Shown here: piece after piece, positions 1 through 5,294 of the stretch
Position numbering within the stretch: the stretch's first letter is position 1
Layout: each line of letters starts with the position of its first letter
Assembly (NCBI GenBank): GCA_937930165.1
Contig: CALGVL010000047.1
Coordinates: forward strand, 1-7,253
DNA length: 7,253 bases
From: an uncultured Acetobacteraceae bacterium
Lineage (GTDB): Bacteria > Pseudomonadota > Alphaproteobacteria > Acetobacterales > Acetobacteraceae
Reading direction: 5' to 3'
Translations under genes and position numbers: made by a program
Notes under the pieces: generated by a model
Database searches by the model: none
Told to the model about the DNA's origin: nothing
The model's input: the letters and a program-made list of their open reading frames with translations, nothing else

Positions 1-12
1 CTCTTCCGATCT
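1..12 (+). other. Illumina sequencing adapter remnant
   Basis: The first twelve bases, CTCTTCCGATCT, are identical to the 3' end of the standard Illumina adapter (the reverse complement of the AGATCGGAAGAG read-through sequence). They sit exactly at the window edge and interrupt the start of a recognisable gene. This is a library artefact, not genomic sequence. Native sequence probably begins at position 13. Confidence 0.93.
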
Positions 13-13
13 T

Positions 14-253
14 ATCGGCCTCATCGCCGGGGTCATCGCGAAATTCCTGATGCCCGGACGGGATCTGGGCGGCTTCATCATCACCACCCTCCTCGGCATC
101 ATCGGTGCCGTGGTCGCCACCTGGCTCGGCCAAGCCGTCGGCTGGTATCGCCCCGGCGAGGGGGCGGGCCTGATTGGTGCGGTAGTCGGGGCGATCATCC
201 TGCTGGCGCTCTACCGCTTCCTGGTGCGGCGCCCGGCTGATACCTCGACCTGA
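14..253 (+). CDS. GlsB/YeaQ/YmgE-type stress membrane protein, 5' truncated
   Basis: This is a small, very hydrophobic inner-membrane protein of the GlsB/YeaQ/YmgE (transglycosylase-associated) family. Members are linked to general stress responses, but their biochemical role is not established. The visible 79 codons show three glycine-rich membrane segments: the end of the first (GLIAGVIAKFLMPGRD), a second near residues 20-43 and a third near 50-71. They are followed by a basic end, YRFLVRR. The GLIAG...MPGRD and GLIGAVVGAIILLALYR patterns are typical of the family. The ATG at 50 is not the real start, because the conserved first helix reads in frame from position 14. The true start, perhaps 6-8 codons upstream, is missing: position 1 is a contig end carrying adapter sequence. 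The gene converges on the hibernation factor, with 24 bp between their stop codons. Confidence 0.88.
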   Translation: MGLIAGVIAKFLMPGRDLGGFIITTLLGIIGAVVATWLGQAVGWYRPGEGAGLIGAVVGAIILLALYRFLVRRPADTST

Positions 254-269
254 GACGCGACTCCGGCGG

Positions 270-293
270 GGAGGGCGCTACAGCAGCCCCTCC
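270..293. terminator. Possible shared hairpin between convergent genes
   Basis: GGAGGGC (270-276) can pair with GCCCCTCC (286-293), giving seven base pairs with one bulged C and a 9-nt loop. It lies between the stop codons of the GlsB-type gene (253) and the hibernation factor (278-280) and overlaps the last codons of the latter. No T-run follows on either strand, so terminator activity is only a possibility. Confidence 0.25.
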
Positions 294-643
294 TTCGTCG
301 GATTGACCGGCTTGTCCTCCCGCAGCGCCCGCTTCTGCCGGCGCAATTGCTTCGCGACATGCTCCAGCGCCGCGGCGAAGGCGTTATAGGCGTTTGGATC
401 CTCAGCCGCCGCCTCGAAATGCAGGCCGCGGGCGGCATGGATGCGCAGGGTGCAGGTGAAGGCGCTCTTGCCGGCACGGGAGAAGGTGGCGGTCATGCTC
501 TCGGCGCCGCCGAAATACTTGGCCGAGAGCCGCCGCAGTTGCTCCGTCGCATGGTTCTTCAGGGCATCGCCGACATCCACCTGCTGGCCTGACACCACGA
601 TATGGGGCGTATCCCCGGCGATCCTGTCCTGCGGACTGTCCAT
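278..643 (-). CDS. hpf: Short ribosome hibernation promoting factor (S30AE/RaiA family)
   Basis: The 121-residue product has one S30AE domain (about residues 13-106): the first strand IVVSGQQVDVGDALKNH, then helix-1 residues ending LSAKYFGG, the strand pair SMTATFSR and FTCTLRIHA, then HFEAAAEDPNAYNAFAAALEHVAKQLRRQKRAL. Family members bind the 30S decoding region and silence ribosomes in stationary phase or starvation. The protein ends soon after the basic helix (RRQKRALRED), so it lacks the C-terminal dimerisation domain of the long HPF usual in alphaproteobacteria. It is therefore a short HPF/YfiA-type protein, possibly a paralogue of a long form elsewhere. The start at 643 is supported by AGGAG seven bases upstream. 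It is divergent from the small GTG-start gene at 724. Confidence 0.88.
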   Translation of the reverse strand: MDSPQDRIAGDTPHIVVSGQQVDVGDALKNHATEQLRRLSAKYFGGAESMTATFSRAGKSAFTCTLRIHAARGLHFEAAAEDPNAYNAFAAALEHVAKQLRRQKRALREDKPVNPTKEGLL

Positions 644-665
644 AGCGGCTCTCCTGTGCCCTTGC

Positions 666-700
666 GGGTCGAACGCGGACCTCGGACCGGCGTTCGATCC
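666..700. promoter_or_regulatory. 11-bp imperfect inverted repeat in the divergent hpf/small-gene region
   Basis: GGGTCGAACGC (666-676) faces GCGTTCGATCC (690-700). The arms match in 10 of 11 positions; the inner eight, TCGAACGC/GCGTTCGA, are perfect. The 13-nt spacer contains part of a CGGACC direct repeat (676-681 and 683-688). The element sits midway between the start of hpf (643) and the GTG start at 724. It could be an operator for a dimeric regulator of both genes, or a hairpin in the small gene's leader. I could not place a convincing -35/-10 pair beside it. Confidence 0.5.
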
Positions 701-710
701 CGGCGGTCAC

Positions 711-717
711 AGGGAGG
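711..717 (+). promoter_or_regulatory. Strong ribosome binding site fixing a GTG start
   Basis: AGGGAGG, a near-perfect Shine-Dalgarno sequence, lies six bases before the GTG at 724. It is the main reason to accept the small gene that follows and to choose GTG rather than the in-frame ATG at 781. Confidence 0.7.
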
Positions 718-723
718 CGGGAG

Positions 724-900
724 GTGGACAGAAACGAAGTCGAGGCGATCATCGCCCGGGAGAGACCGGGCTGGCGCGTCATGCAGGTGACGGAGGTGAA
801 CGACGAATCCGGCCCGTCTTGCACGGTGCTGCTGGAGAAGGACGGGCAGCGCCGGACCGTCCTGATCGGCGAGGCTGAGGATGTGGAGGATCAGGACTGA
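724..900 (+). CDS. Small acidic hypothetical protein (58 aa, GTG start)
   Basis: I do not recognise this protein. The GTG at 724 opens a 58-codon frame ending in TGA at 898-900, behind an excellent Shine-Dalgarno site. It begins (M)DRNEVEAIIARERPGWRV and is strongly acidic (15 Asp/Glu against 7 Arg/Lys), ending EAEDVEDQD. The pattern suggests one amphipathic helix (residues 3-13), then three short strands: GWRVMQVTEV, SCTVLLEK and QRRTVLIG. That helix-then-sheet order is loosely like half of a PepSY domain, a weak resemblance only. No signal peptide or membrane segment is visible. It is divergent from hpf and convergent with the cold-shock gene, so it may belong to the same stress response. 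It could be missed by annotation because it is short and lacks an ATG start. Confidence 0.68.
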   Translation: MDRNEVEAIIARERPGWRVMQVTEVNDESGPSCTVLLEKDGQRRTVLIGEAEDVEDQD

Positions 901-920
901 CGCCGCCGCATGACGGCGTC
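899..920 (+). terminator. Hairpin at the stop codon of the small gene
   Basis: GACGCCG (899-905) and CGGCGTC (914-920) form a perfect seven-base-pair stem with an 8-nt loop, starting within the TGA stop of the 58-aa gene. Its position suits a terminator or 3'-end stabiliser, but there is no T-run after it. Confidence 0.35.
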
Positions 921-996
921 GTGCAAGCCGGCCGGGACCGCCCCACAACTTCTCGCCGAAGCCGCGGCGCGGCCTCGGGCGAGCGGTCAGCGGAGC

Positions 997-1014
997 GCCG
1001 GCCCGAGGGCCGGC
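997..1014. terminator. GC-rich hairpin between convergent small gene and cold-shock gene
   Basis: GCCGGCCC (997-1004) and GGGCCGGC (1007-1014) are perfect complements separated by two bases, so seven or eight pairs can form. The hairpin begins ten bases beyond the end of the cold-shock gene on the minus strand and also lies downstream of the small plus-strand gene. It could end transcripts from both sides. It lacks a T-run, so this is a positional inference. Confidence 0.35.
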
Positions 1015-1023
1015 AGGCCGGGT

Positions 1024-1641
1024 TCAGTCGCCGCGGACGGAGGCCGCTTCCGGCCCTTTCTTGCCCTGCACGACCATCATGGTGACGGCCTGCCCCTCAG
1101 CCAGCGGCGGCATGCCGCTGCGCTCCAGCGCCGTGGCGTGGACGAAGACATCCTTGCCGCCGGTTTCCGGGGTGACGAAGCCGAAGCCCTTCTGGGCATT
1201 GTACCACTTCACCGTGCCGCGCATCTCCTGCCCGCTGCCGGCAGGGGCATAGGAGCGCCCGCCGCCGAAGCGCGGCCCGGAGGGAGCTGGTGCCTCGCCC
1301 TCCTTGATCTCCAGCACCTCGGTGACCTGCTGGCCCTTCTGACCGGGGCCGACCCGGACCCGGAGATTCGCACCCGGATTGACGGAATCGGCGCCAGCCC
1401 GTTGCAGCACACTGATGTGCAGGAAGGCGTCGCCGGAGCCATTCTCGACCTCGACGAAGCCGAAGCCCTTCTCGGCATTGAACCACTTCACCACGGCGCC
1501 GACCTCCGGCCCGCCGAAGCTTGTCATCGGCCGCGAGGGCGCCATGCCGGGCGGCGGCCAGCCGCTGTCATGCGGCGGGAAATCATCGTCGAAGCCACGC
1601 TTGCGGGGCCTGCGGGAGCGCCAGCTATCCTTGTCCGCCAT
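1024..1641 (-). CDS. Double cold-shock-domain protein
   Basis: The 205-residue protein has two cold-shock domains that bind single-stranded RNA or DNA. Such proteins act as RNA chaperones or antiterminators. Residues 1-45 are a polar tail rich in Arg, Asp and Pro. Domain 1 (about 47-113) has KWFNAEKGFGFV (RNP1) and DAFLHIS (RNP2). A Gly/Pro linker follows (about 114-138). Domain 2 (about 139-205) has KWYNAQKGFGFV and DVFVHAT. Both keep the aromatic residues and the RNP2 His used in nucleic-acid stacking. Double-domain forms are known in alphaproteobacteria; E. coli CspA has one domain of about 70 residues. The frame is open far upstream to 2250, but only ATG 1641 gives a sensible N-terminus. 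Its ribosome site is odd: AGGAGGA (1658-1664) lies 16 bases away, and only AGGA is close. Confidence 0.92.
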   Translation of the reverse strand: MADKDSWRSRRPRKRGFDDDFPPHDSGWPPPGMAPSRPMTSFGGPEVGAVVKWFNAEKGFGFVEVENGSGDAFLHISVLQRAGADSVNPGANLRVRVGPGQKGQQVTEVLEIKEGEAPAPSGPRFGGGRSYAPAGSGQEMRGTVKWYNAQKGFGFVTPETGGKDVFVHATALERSGMPPLAEGQAVTMMVVQGKKGPEAASVRGD

Positions 1642-2095
1642 ATCCTGAACTCGTCGGTCCTCCTGCGGCCGTGGCGAATCCAATCGCACCGACCGGCCCG
1701 CCCGGGCGCCCCGAAGGGCGCCGGAGGACCCGTCGCAGCAAGCGGCGGCCACCCGATCCTGCCTTTGAAGAGCATAACCCGGTTCACGGCAAGCTTTCGC
1801 GTGCGAATTGCGCCGAAGCGGCCCACCCGAGCGCCTGTGATTGGCTGCCGGAGCCGACAGGTGGTCCCGCACCAGCCCTGGCTTCCAGTCCGTTTCGCGG
1901 CCGGCGGCCGAGGCGGTGCGGGCCATCGCCGGGTGGTGATGGCCAGGCAGGCGGTAGGATTCGCTGCCACCCTTCCCCTGTGCGGGCGGCGGTCCACCGA
2001 TTCGGGGCATCCGGCAACAGGCTTCTCGTATCCACCCAGGCGATCTTGCTCTGACCGCCTTGCAATCGGTGACTGAGACGAATCGGGAGCGGCGG
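1642..2095. other. Intergenic region, about 450 bp without a credible gene
   Basis: This stretch separates the cold-shock gene from the alpha/beta hydrolase gene upstream of it on the same strand. Open frames cross it on both strands, but their translations are Arg/Pro/Ala-rich and show no domain, as expected from chance open frames in GC-rich DNA. I found no tRNA and no convincing -35/-10 pair. It holds the C(UUCG)G hairpin at 1705-1722, a small TTCGC/GCGAA palindrome at 1796-1807 and one arm of the inverted repeat at 2051-2099. The likely content is the promoter and long leader of the cold-shock gene. Confidence 0.5.
1705..1722 (-). promoter_or_regulatory. C(UUCG)G tetraloop hairpin in the presumed cold-shock mRNA leader
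   Basis: Read on the minus strand, the sequence is GGCGCCC-TTCG-GGGCGCC: seven perfect G-C pairs closing a C(UUCG)G loop, an exceptionally stable RNA tetraloop. It lies 63 bases upstream of the cold-shock start codon and would be part of the leader if transcription starts further upstream. No T-run follows, so a simple intrinsic terminator is unlikely. A leader structure affecting stability or temperature response is an inference from cold-shock genes in general. Confidence 0.5.
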
Positions 2096-2099
2096 TCAG
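2051..2099. repeat. 9-bp perfect inverted repeat spanning the hydrolase stop codon
   Basis: CTGACCGCC (2051-2059) and GGCGGTCAG (2091-2099) are exact complements separated by 31 bases. The right arm contains the hydrolase stop codon (2096-2098). The element would sit at the 3' end of the operon transcript. The loop is long for an intrinsic terminator and no T-run follows, so it may instead be a stabilising 3' structure. Confidence 0.4.
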
Positions 2100-2902
2100 C
2101 CCTGGCCTTGCAGGAAGGCAGCCGCCGTGGCGGCAAAATCCGCCGCGCGCGTGACCGGGTAGAAATGTCCGCCCTGCGTCCAGGCATGCAACCGCGCGCC
2201 GGGGATGCGCGCCGCCATCTCCCGCTGGTGGTGGTGCGGGATGATGGCATCGTCCTCGGCGCCCATCACCAGCACGGGGGCGCCGACGCGCGAGAGCAGC
2301 CGCGTGCCGTCGAAGGCAAGTAGCGCCCGGATCCGCTCGGTCCAGAGTGCCCGTCGTTCCGCCTCCTCCGGGCCGGGTGGCGCCATGGGCGGGCCGAAAT
2401 CGCCGGTCTCCGCCAGCCAGGCGGGCGGATAGGCCAGGAAGCGGCCGAGTTGCTCATAGGCGGCGAGGCCGGCCCCGTTCAGCACCACCAGCCGCAACTC
2501 GAAGAGCGCGCGGATATAGGCATCGGCGTGGATCCAGCCGCCGCTCAGCAGCAGGTGGGAGACCGGCATGCGGCCATGCGCGGCGAGGGTCAGGCCGATG
2601 GCCGCGCCGGTCGAATGCCCGGCCAGGGCGAAGCGCCCGAGGTCAAGCGCGCCGGCCACTGCCTCCACATCCTCGGCCAGTTGCTCGACCGTCACCGCAG
2701 CGGTGCCGCGGATGCTGCGGCCGATGCCGCGCTGGTCCAGGGTGATGACGCGGTACCGCGCCGCCAGCAGTGGACGGCAGCGCTCCCAGAAGCCGCCTGT
2801 GCCGCCGAGGCCGGAAACGAGGAGCAGGGGCGGACCCTGGCCCTCGGCCTCCACCGCGATGCGGGCGCCATCCGGCAGGTTGATGGTGAAATGCTGGGCC
2901 AT
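2096..2902 (-). CDS. Alpha/beta hydrolase, RutD-like
   Basis: The 268-residue cytoplasmic enzyme has the alpha/beta-hydrolase fold. The oxyanion-hole region is VSGLGGTGGFW (29-39), followed by LDQRGIGRS (55-63). The nucleophile elbow is GHSTG (95-99, Ser97). The acid is probably Asp217 or Asp218 in MGAEDDAIIP, and the base is His246 in GGHFYPVT. The strand motif, the DQRG motif, the SGGWIHADAYIRALFELR stretch (120-137) and YPPAWLAE (158-165) recall RutD, which speeds aminoacrylate hydrolysis in pyrimidine breakdown. No other rut gene is present here, so I call it only RutD-like; esterase, lactonase or enol-lactone hydrolase remain possible. It starts 6 bp after the cupin stop without a clear ribosome site, suggesting translational coupling and a role in the TRAP operon. 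Confidence 0.88.
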   Translation of the reverse strand: MAQHFTINLPDGARIAVEAEGQGPPLLLVSGLGGTGGFWERCRPLLAARYRVITLDQRGIGRSIRGTAAVTVEQLAEDVEAVAGALDLGRFALAGHSTGAAIGLTLAAHGRMPVSHLLLSGGWIHADAYIRALFELRLVVLNGAGLAAYEQLGRFLAYPPAWLAETGDFGPPMAPPGPEEAERRALWTERIRALLAFDGTRLLSRVGAPVLVMGAEDDAIIPHHHQREMAARIPGARLHAWTQGGHFYPVTRAADFAATAAAFLQGQG

Positions 2903-2908
2903 GACGCG

Positions 2909-3421
2909 TCAGCCGCGCGGCGGCACGGTGCCGAAGACCGTCTCCGCTTCGATTCGCAGGACGTCGGCGGGGCGGGGGAATGGGGTAGGAGGCGGCTCGC
3001 CATGGGTCCGGGGGCGGCCGATGCGGGCAAAGAAGGTCTCCAGCCCACCCGGCATGATGAGCCACAGGAAGGTGAGCGGACCCTCGCCGGTATTGTGGAA
3101 GGCGTGCGGCCGGCCGCGCGGGAAGAAGAAGCAGGTGCCGGGCGCCATCGGGTGGCGGGCCCCTTCGACATGCGCCTCGCCCCGGCCTTCCAGGACGAGT
3201 ATCACCTCCTCATTGGCGTCATGCACGTGCTCCCGCACATGGCAGCCGGGATCGACGGTCTGGGTGCCCATGGCAAAGGGCGTCTCGGAACCCGTGTTGG
3301 CCTGGTCCAGCAGGCAGCGGACGAAGCCGTTCGCCGGCACCGGCTGCCAGAAGCTGGGCGACTCCTCGGGTTGCAGGATCACCAGGCGGGGGGCGGGGCT
3401 CGGCGGTGCCGTTCCGGGCAT
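2909..3421 (-). CDS. Single-domain cupin protein
   Basis: The 170-residue protein has one complete cupin barrel. Motif 1 is GCHVREHVHDANEEVILVLEG (59-79), with metal ligands His65, His67 and Glu72. Motif 2 is GTCFFFPRGRPHAFHN (95-110), matching G-x5-P-x-G-x2-H-x3-N with ligand His106. The full 3-His/1-Glu set implies a metal-binding, possibly catalytic protein (dioxygenase, isomerase or decarboxylase), though small cupins may only bind ligands. A Pro-rich stretch (136-151) follows the barrel. There is no signal peptide, so it is cytoplasmic. GGGAG eight bases upstream supports the start at 3421. It lies 60 bp after dctM and 6 bp before the hydrolase, suggesting it handles the imported compound. 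The substrate cannot be told. Confidence 0.9.
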   Translation of the reverse strand: MPGTAPPSPAPRLVILQPEESPSFWQPVPANGFVRCLLDQANTGSETPFAMGTQTVDPGCHVREHVHDANEEVILVLEGRGEAHVEGARHPMAPGTCFFFPRGRPHAFHNTGEGPLTFLWLIMPGGLETFFARIGRPRTHGEPPPTPFPRPADVLRIEAETVFGTVPPRG

Positions 3422-3481
3422 CTCTCGATCTCCCTGTGCGGAGCGGGGGCATGAAAGCTTGCTCCCCTTCCGCTGCCAGGG

Positions 3482-4768
3482 TCAAAGCCCGCCGAAATTC
3501 CGCGGCAGCCAGAGCGCTATCTCCGGGAAGCCGACCACCAGGGCCAGGGCCACGAACATGGCCAGGATCATCCACACCACCCAGGGGATGGTGCTTTCCA
3601 TGGTGACGCCGGCGATGCGGCAGGAAACCATCAGGTTCACCGCGAGCGGCGGGGTGAACTGACCGATCGCGATCTTCATGGTCAGGACCACGCCGAACCA
3701 GGTCAGGTCCCAGTGATAGGCATTGGCGATCGGGATCAGCACCGGCAGCAGGATCAGGAAGGTGGACACTCCGTCCAGGAACATGCCGATGACGATCAGC
3801 ACCAGCATCAGCAGCGCGATCGTGCCGTACTCGCCAAGCCCCAGGCCGACAATCCACGCCGCCACCGGCTGCACGATGCCGAGGGTCGAGGTGCTCCAGG
3901 CGAAGACCGAGGCCAGGGCGATGACGATGAGGATGACGGCGGAAAGCTCGCCCGCCTCCACCAGCATCTCATAGAGATCGCGGAGGCTCAGGCTGCGATA
4001 GACCACGAAGCCGATGAACAGTCCGTAGAACACCGCCATGACCGCGGCCTCGGTCGGCGTGAAGAGGCCGGTGCGCATTCCGCCCAGAATCACCACCGGC
4101 GCCAGCAGGCCCCAGAACGCCTCCTTGAAGGTCTGCCAGACGGAGAGTTCCTCCCGGTCCCGCGACTTGCCGCCGAAATCCTTGAGGATCGAAATGACGA
4201 CGATGGGCACGATGATGGCGAGCCCGGCCAGGATGCCCGGGAACATCCCCGCCATGAAGATCGCGGGCACCGAGACGCCGGGGACCAGCACCGCATAGAC
4301 GATGAAGGCGATGGAAGGCGGGATCAGGATGTCCGTCGCCGCCGCCGCGCCGACCGTGCTGGCGATGAAGGGGCGGGGATAGCCGTCCTTCACCATGCTC
4401 CGCGTCACCACCTGGCCCACCGCGGCCGAGGTTGCGGGGCCGGAGCCGCTGATGCCCCCGATCACCATCGCCACCAGCACCGCAACGCTTGCCAGCGCAC
4501 CGCGCCCGGCGCCGACGACGGCGGTGGCGAAGCGCACCAGCCGCAGGGCCACGCCGGTCCGGTCGAAGACGCTGCCCACCAGCACGAACATCGGGATGGC
4601 GATCAGCGGATATTTGGCAATGCCGGCATAGACATTGGTGGGCACGGCGACGATGGACTGGTCCGCCAGCCAGATCGCCAGCGTCCCGGCCAGGCCGAGC
4701 GCCACGCCGATCGGCACGCCGGCCAGCAGCATGATGACGAAAGCCGCGAAGAGGATGGTGCCGGTCAT
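3482..4768 (-). CDS. dctM: TRAP transporter large permease (DctM)
   Basis: At 428 residues it has the usual length for the DctM subunit, the inner-membrane protein that carries substrate across using a sodium or proton gradient. It is hydrophobic throughout, consistent with about a dozen membrane segments. Family signatures are GGISGSGPATSAA (104-116), ILIPPSIAFIVY (148-159), GGMRTGLFTPTEAA (229-242) and GQFTPPLAVNL (369-379). The start at 4768 lies three bases after the dctQ stop, with no good ribosome site of its own, so it is probably translated by coupling to dctQ. Family membership is clear. Large permeases do not reveal the substrate. Confidence 0.96.
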   Translation of the reverse strand: MTGTILFAAFVIMLLAGVPIGVALGLAGTLAIWLADQSIVAVPTNVYAGIAKYPLIAIPMFVLVGSVFDRTGVALRLVRFATAVVGAGRGALASVAVLVAMVIGGISGSGPATSAAVGQVVTRSMVKDGYPRPFIASTVGAAAATDILIPPSIAFIVYAVLVPGVSVPAIFMAGMFPGILAGLAIIVPIVVISILKDFGGKSRDREELSVWQTFKEAFWGLLAPVVILGGMRTGLFTPTEAAVMAVFYGLFIGFVVYRSLSLRDLYEMLVEAGELSAVILIVIALASVFAWSTSTLGIVQPVAAWIVGLGLGEYGTIALLMLVLIVIGMFLDGVSTFLILLPVLIPIANAYHWDLTWFGVVLTMKIAIGQFTPPLAVNLMVSCRIAGVTMESTIPWVVWMILAMFVALALVVGFPEIALWLPRNFGGL

Positions 4769-4771
4769 CGC

Positions 4772-5281
4772 CTAGCCGTCCAGGCCGCGCGCCAGGCGCA
4801 GCATCCGTCCCAGCGCCCGCAGGATCACCGCCACCGAGAGCAAGGGCAGCCAGCCCGTGTACCACCATTGTGGATGGCCGAGGCCGGAGGAGAGGATCTC
4901 GAACCGGTACTCGTCCCAGGTGAGGCTGGCGCCCCAGGCGGCCAGGATGCCGAACATCAGCACCACCAGCGCCAGGGCCAGGATCTCCGCCCGGCGCCGC
5001 GCCCGCGGCGGCAGCGCATCGGCGAAGTAGCCGATGCGGATATGCCGCCCCGCTGCGGTGGCCAGCGAGGTGCCGAGCAGCGCCACGATCACCATCAGCG
5101 CCACCGAATATTCCTCGGTGAAGGCCAGGCTGACATCGGTAAGGTAGCGCGTCACCACATTCGCCGCGGTGATCAACGCCATTGCCGCCATGGAGGCGGC
5201 GACCAGCACCTTTTCGACGGAAAGCGGCACCCGCACCGGCGGGTCGGGCGGCGCGGCGCCCGGATCGAGTTCCGCGCTCAC
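4772..5281 (-). CDS. dctQ: TRAP transporter small permease (DctQ), GTG start
   Basis: The 169-residue inner-membrane protein has four predicted membrane segments (about 24-46, 57-77, 98-120 and 139-159). It has the DctQ marks NVVTRY (41-46), LAFTEEYSVALMV (52-64) and AAGRHIRIGYFADALPP (76-92). DctQ holds DctM and contributes to docking of the periplasmic binding protein. The first 20 residues are Pro/Asp-rich and cytoplasmic. The start is a GTG at 5281, 13 bp after the dctP stop; no ATG fits and no purine-rich ribosome site precedes it, so the exact start is less certain than the gene. Confidence 0.93.
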   Translation of the reverse strand: MSAELDPGAAPPDPPVRVPLSVEKVLVAASMAAMALITAANVVTRYLTDVSLAFTEEYSVALMVIVALLGTSLATAAGRHIRIGYFADALPPRARRRAEILALALVVLMFGILAAWGASLTWDEYRFEILSSGLGHPQWWYTGWLPLLSVAVILRALGRMLRLARGLDG

Positions 5282-5294
5282 GCGAGGAATGGGG

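Noticed and set aside
50..52. ATG as the start of the GlsB-type protein
   Set aside because: The family's first helix is coded in frame upstream of it, and no ribosome site precedes it. The gene is truncated at the contig end.
692..700. GTTCGATCC resembling a tRNA T-loop
   Set aside because: The flanking bases do not form a T-stem and there is no anticodon arm or acceptor stem. It is part of the inverted repeat at 666-700.
644..723. Possible sigma-54 promoter for hpf, as known in some bacteria
   Set aside because: I found no TGGCAC-N5-TTGC pattern with correct spacing on the minus strand.
1770..1800. TATGCT read on the minus strand as a -10 box for the cold-shock gene
   Set aside because: The TTGCCG upstream is only about 10 bases away, and nothing like a -35 box lies at 16-18 bases.
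910..2076. Plus-strand open frame of 388 codons across the cold-shock gene and the intergenic region
   Set aside because: It is antisense to a clear two-domain cold-shock gene, is rich in Arg/Pro/Ala without any domain, and has no ribosome site. It is a chance open frame in GC-rich DNA.
1642..2250. N-terminal extension of the cold-shock protein to 2250
   Set aside because: The extension overlaps the hydrolase gene, has no domain, and is much less regular than the sequence from ATG 1641.
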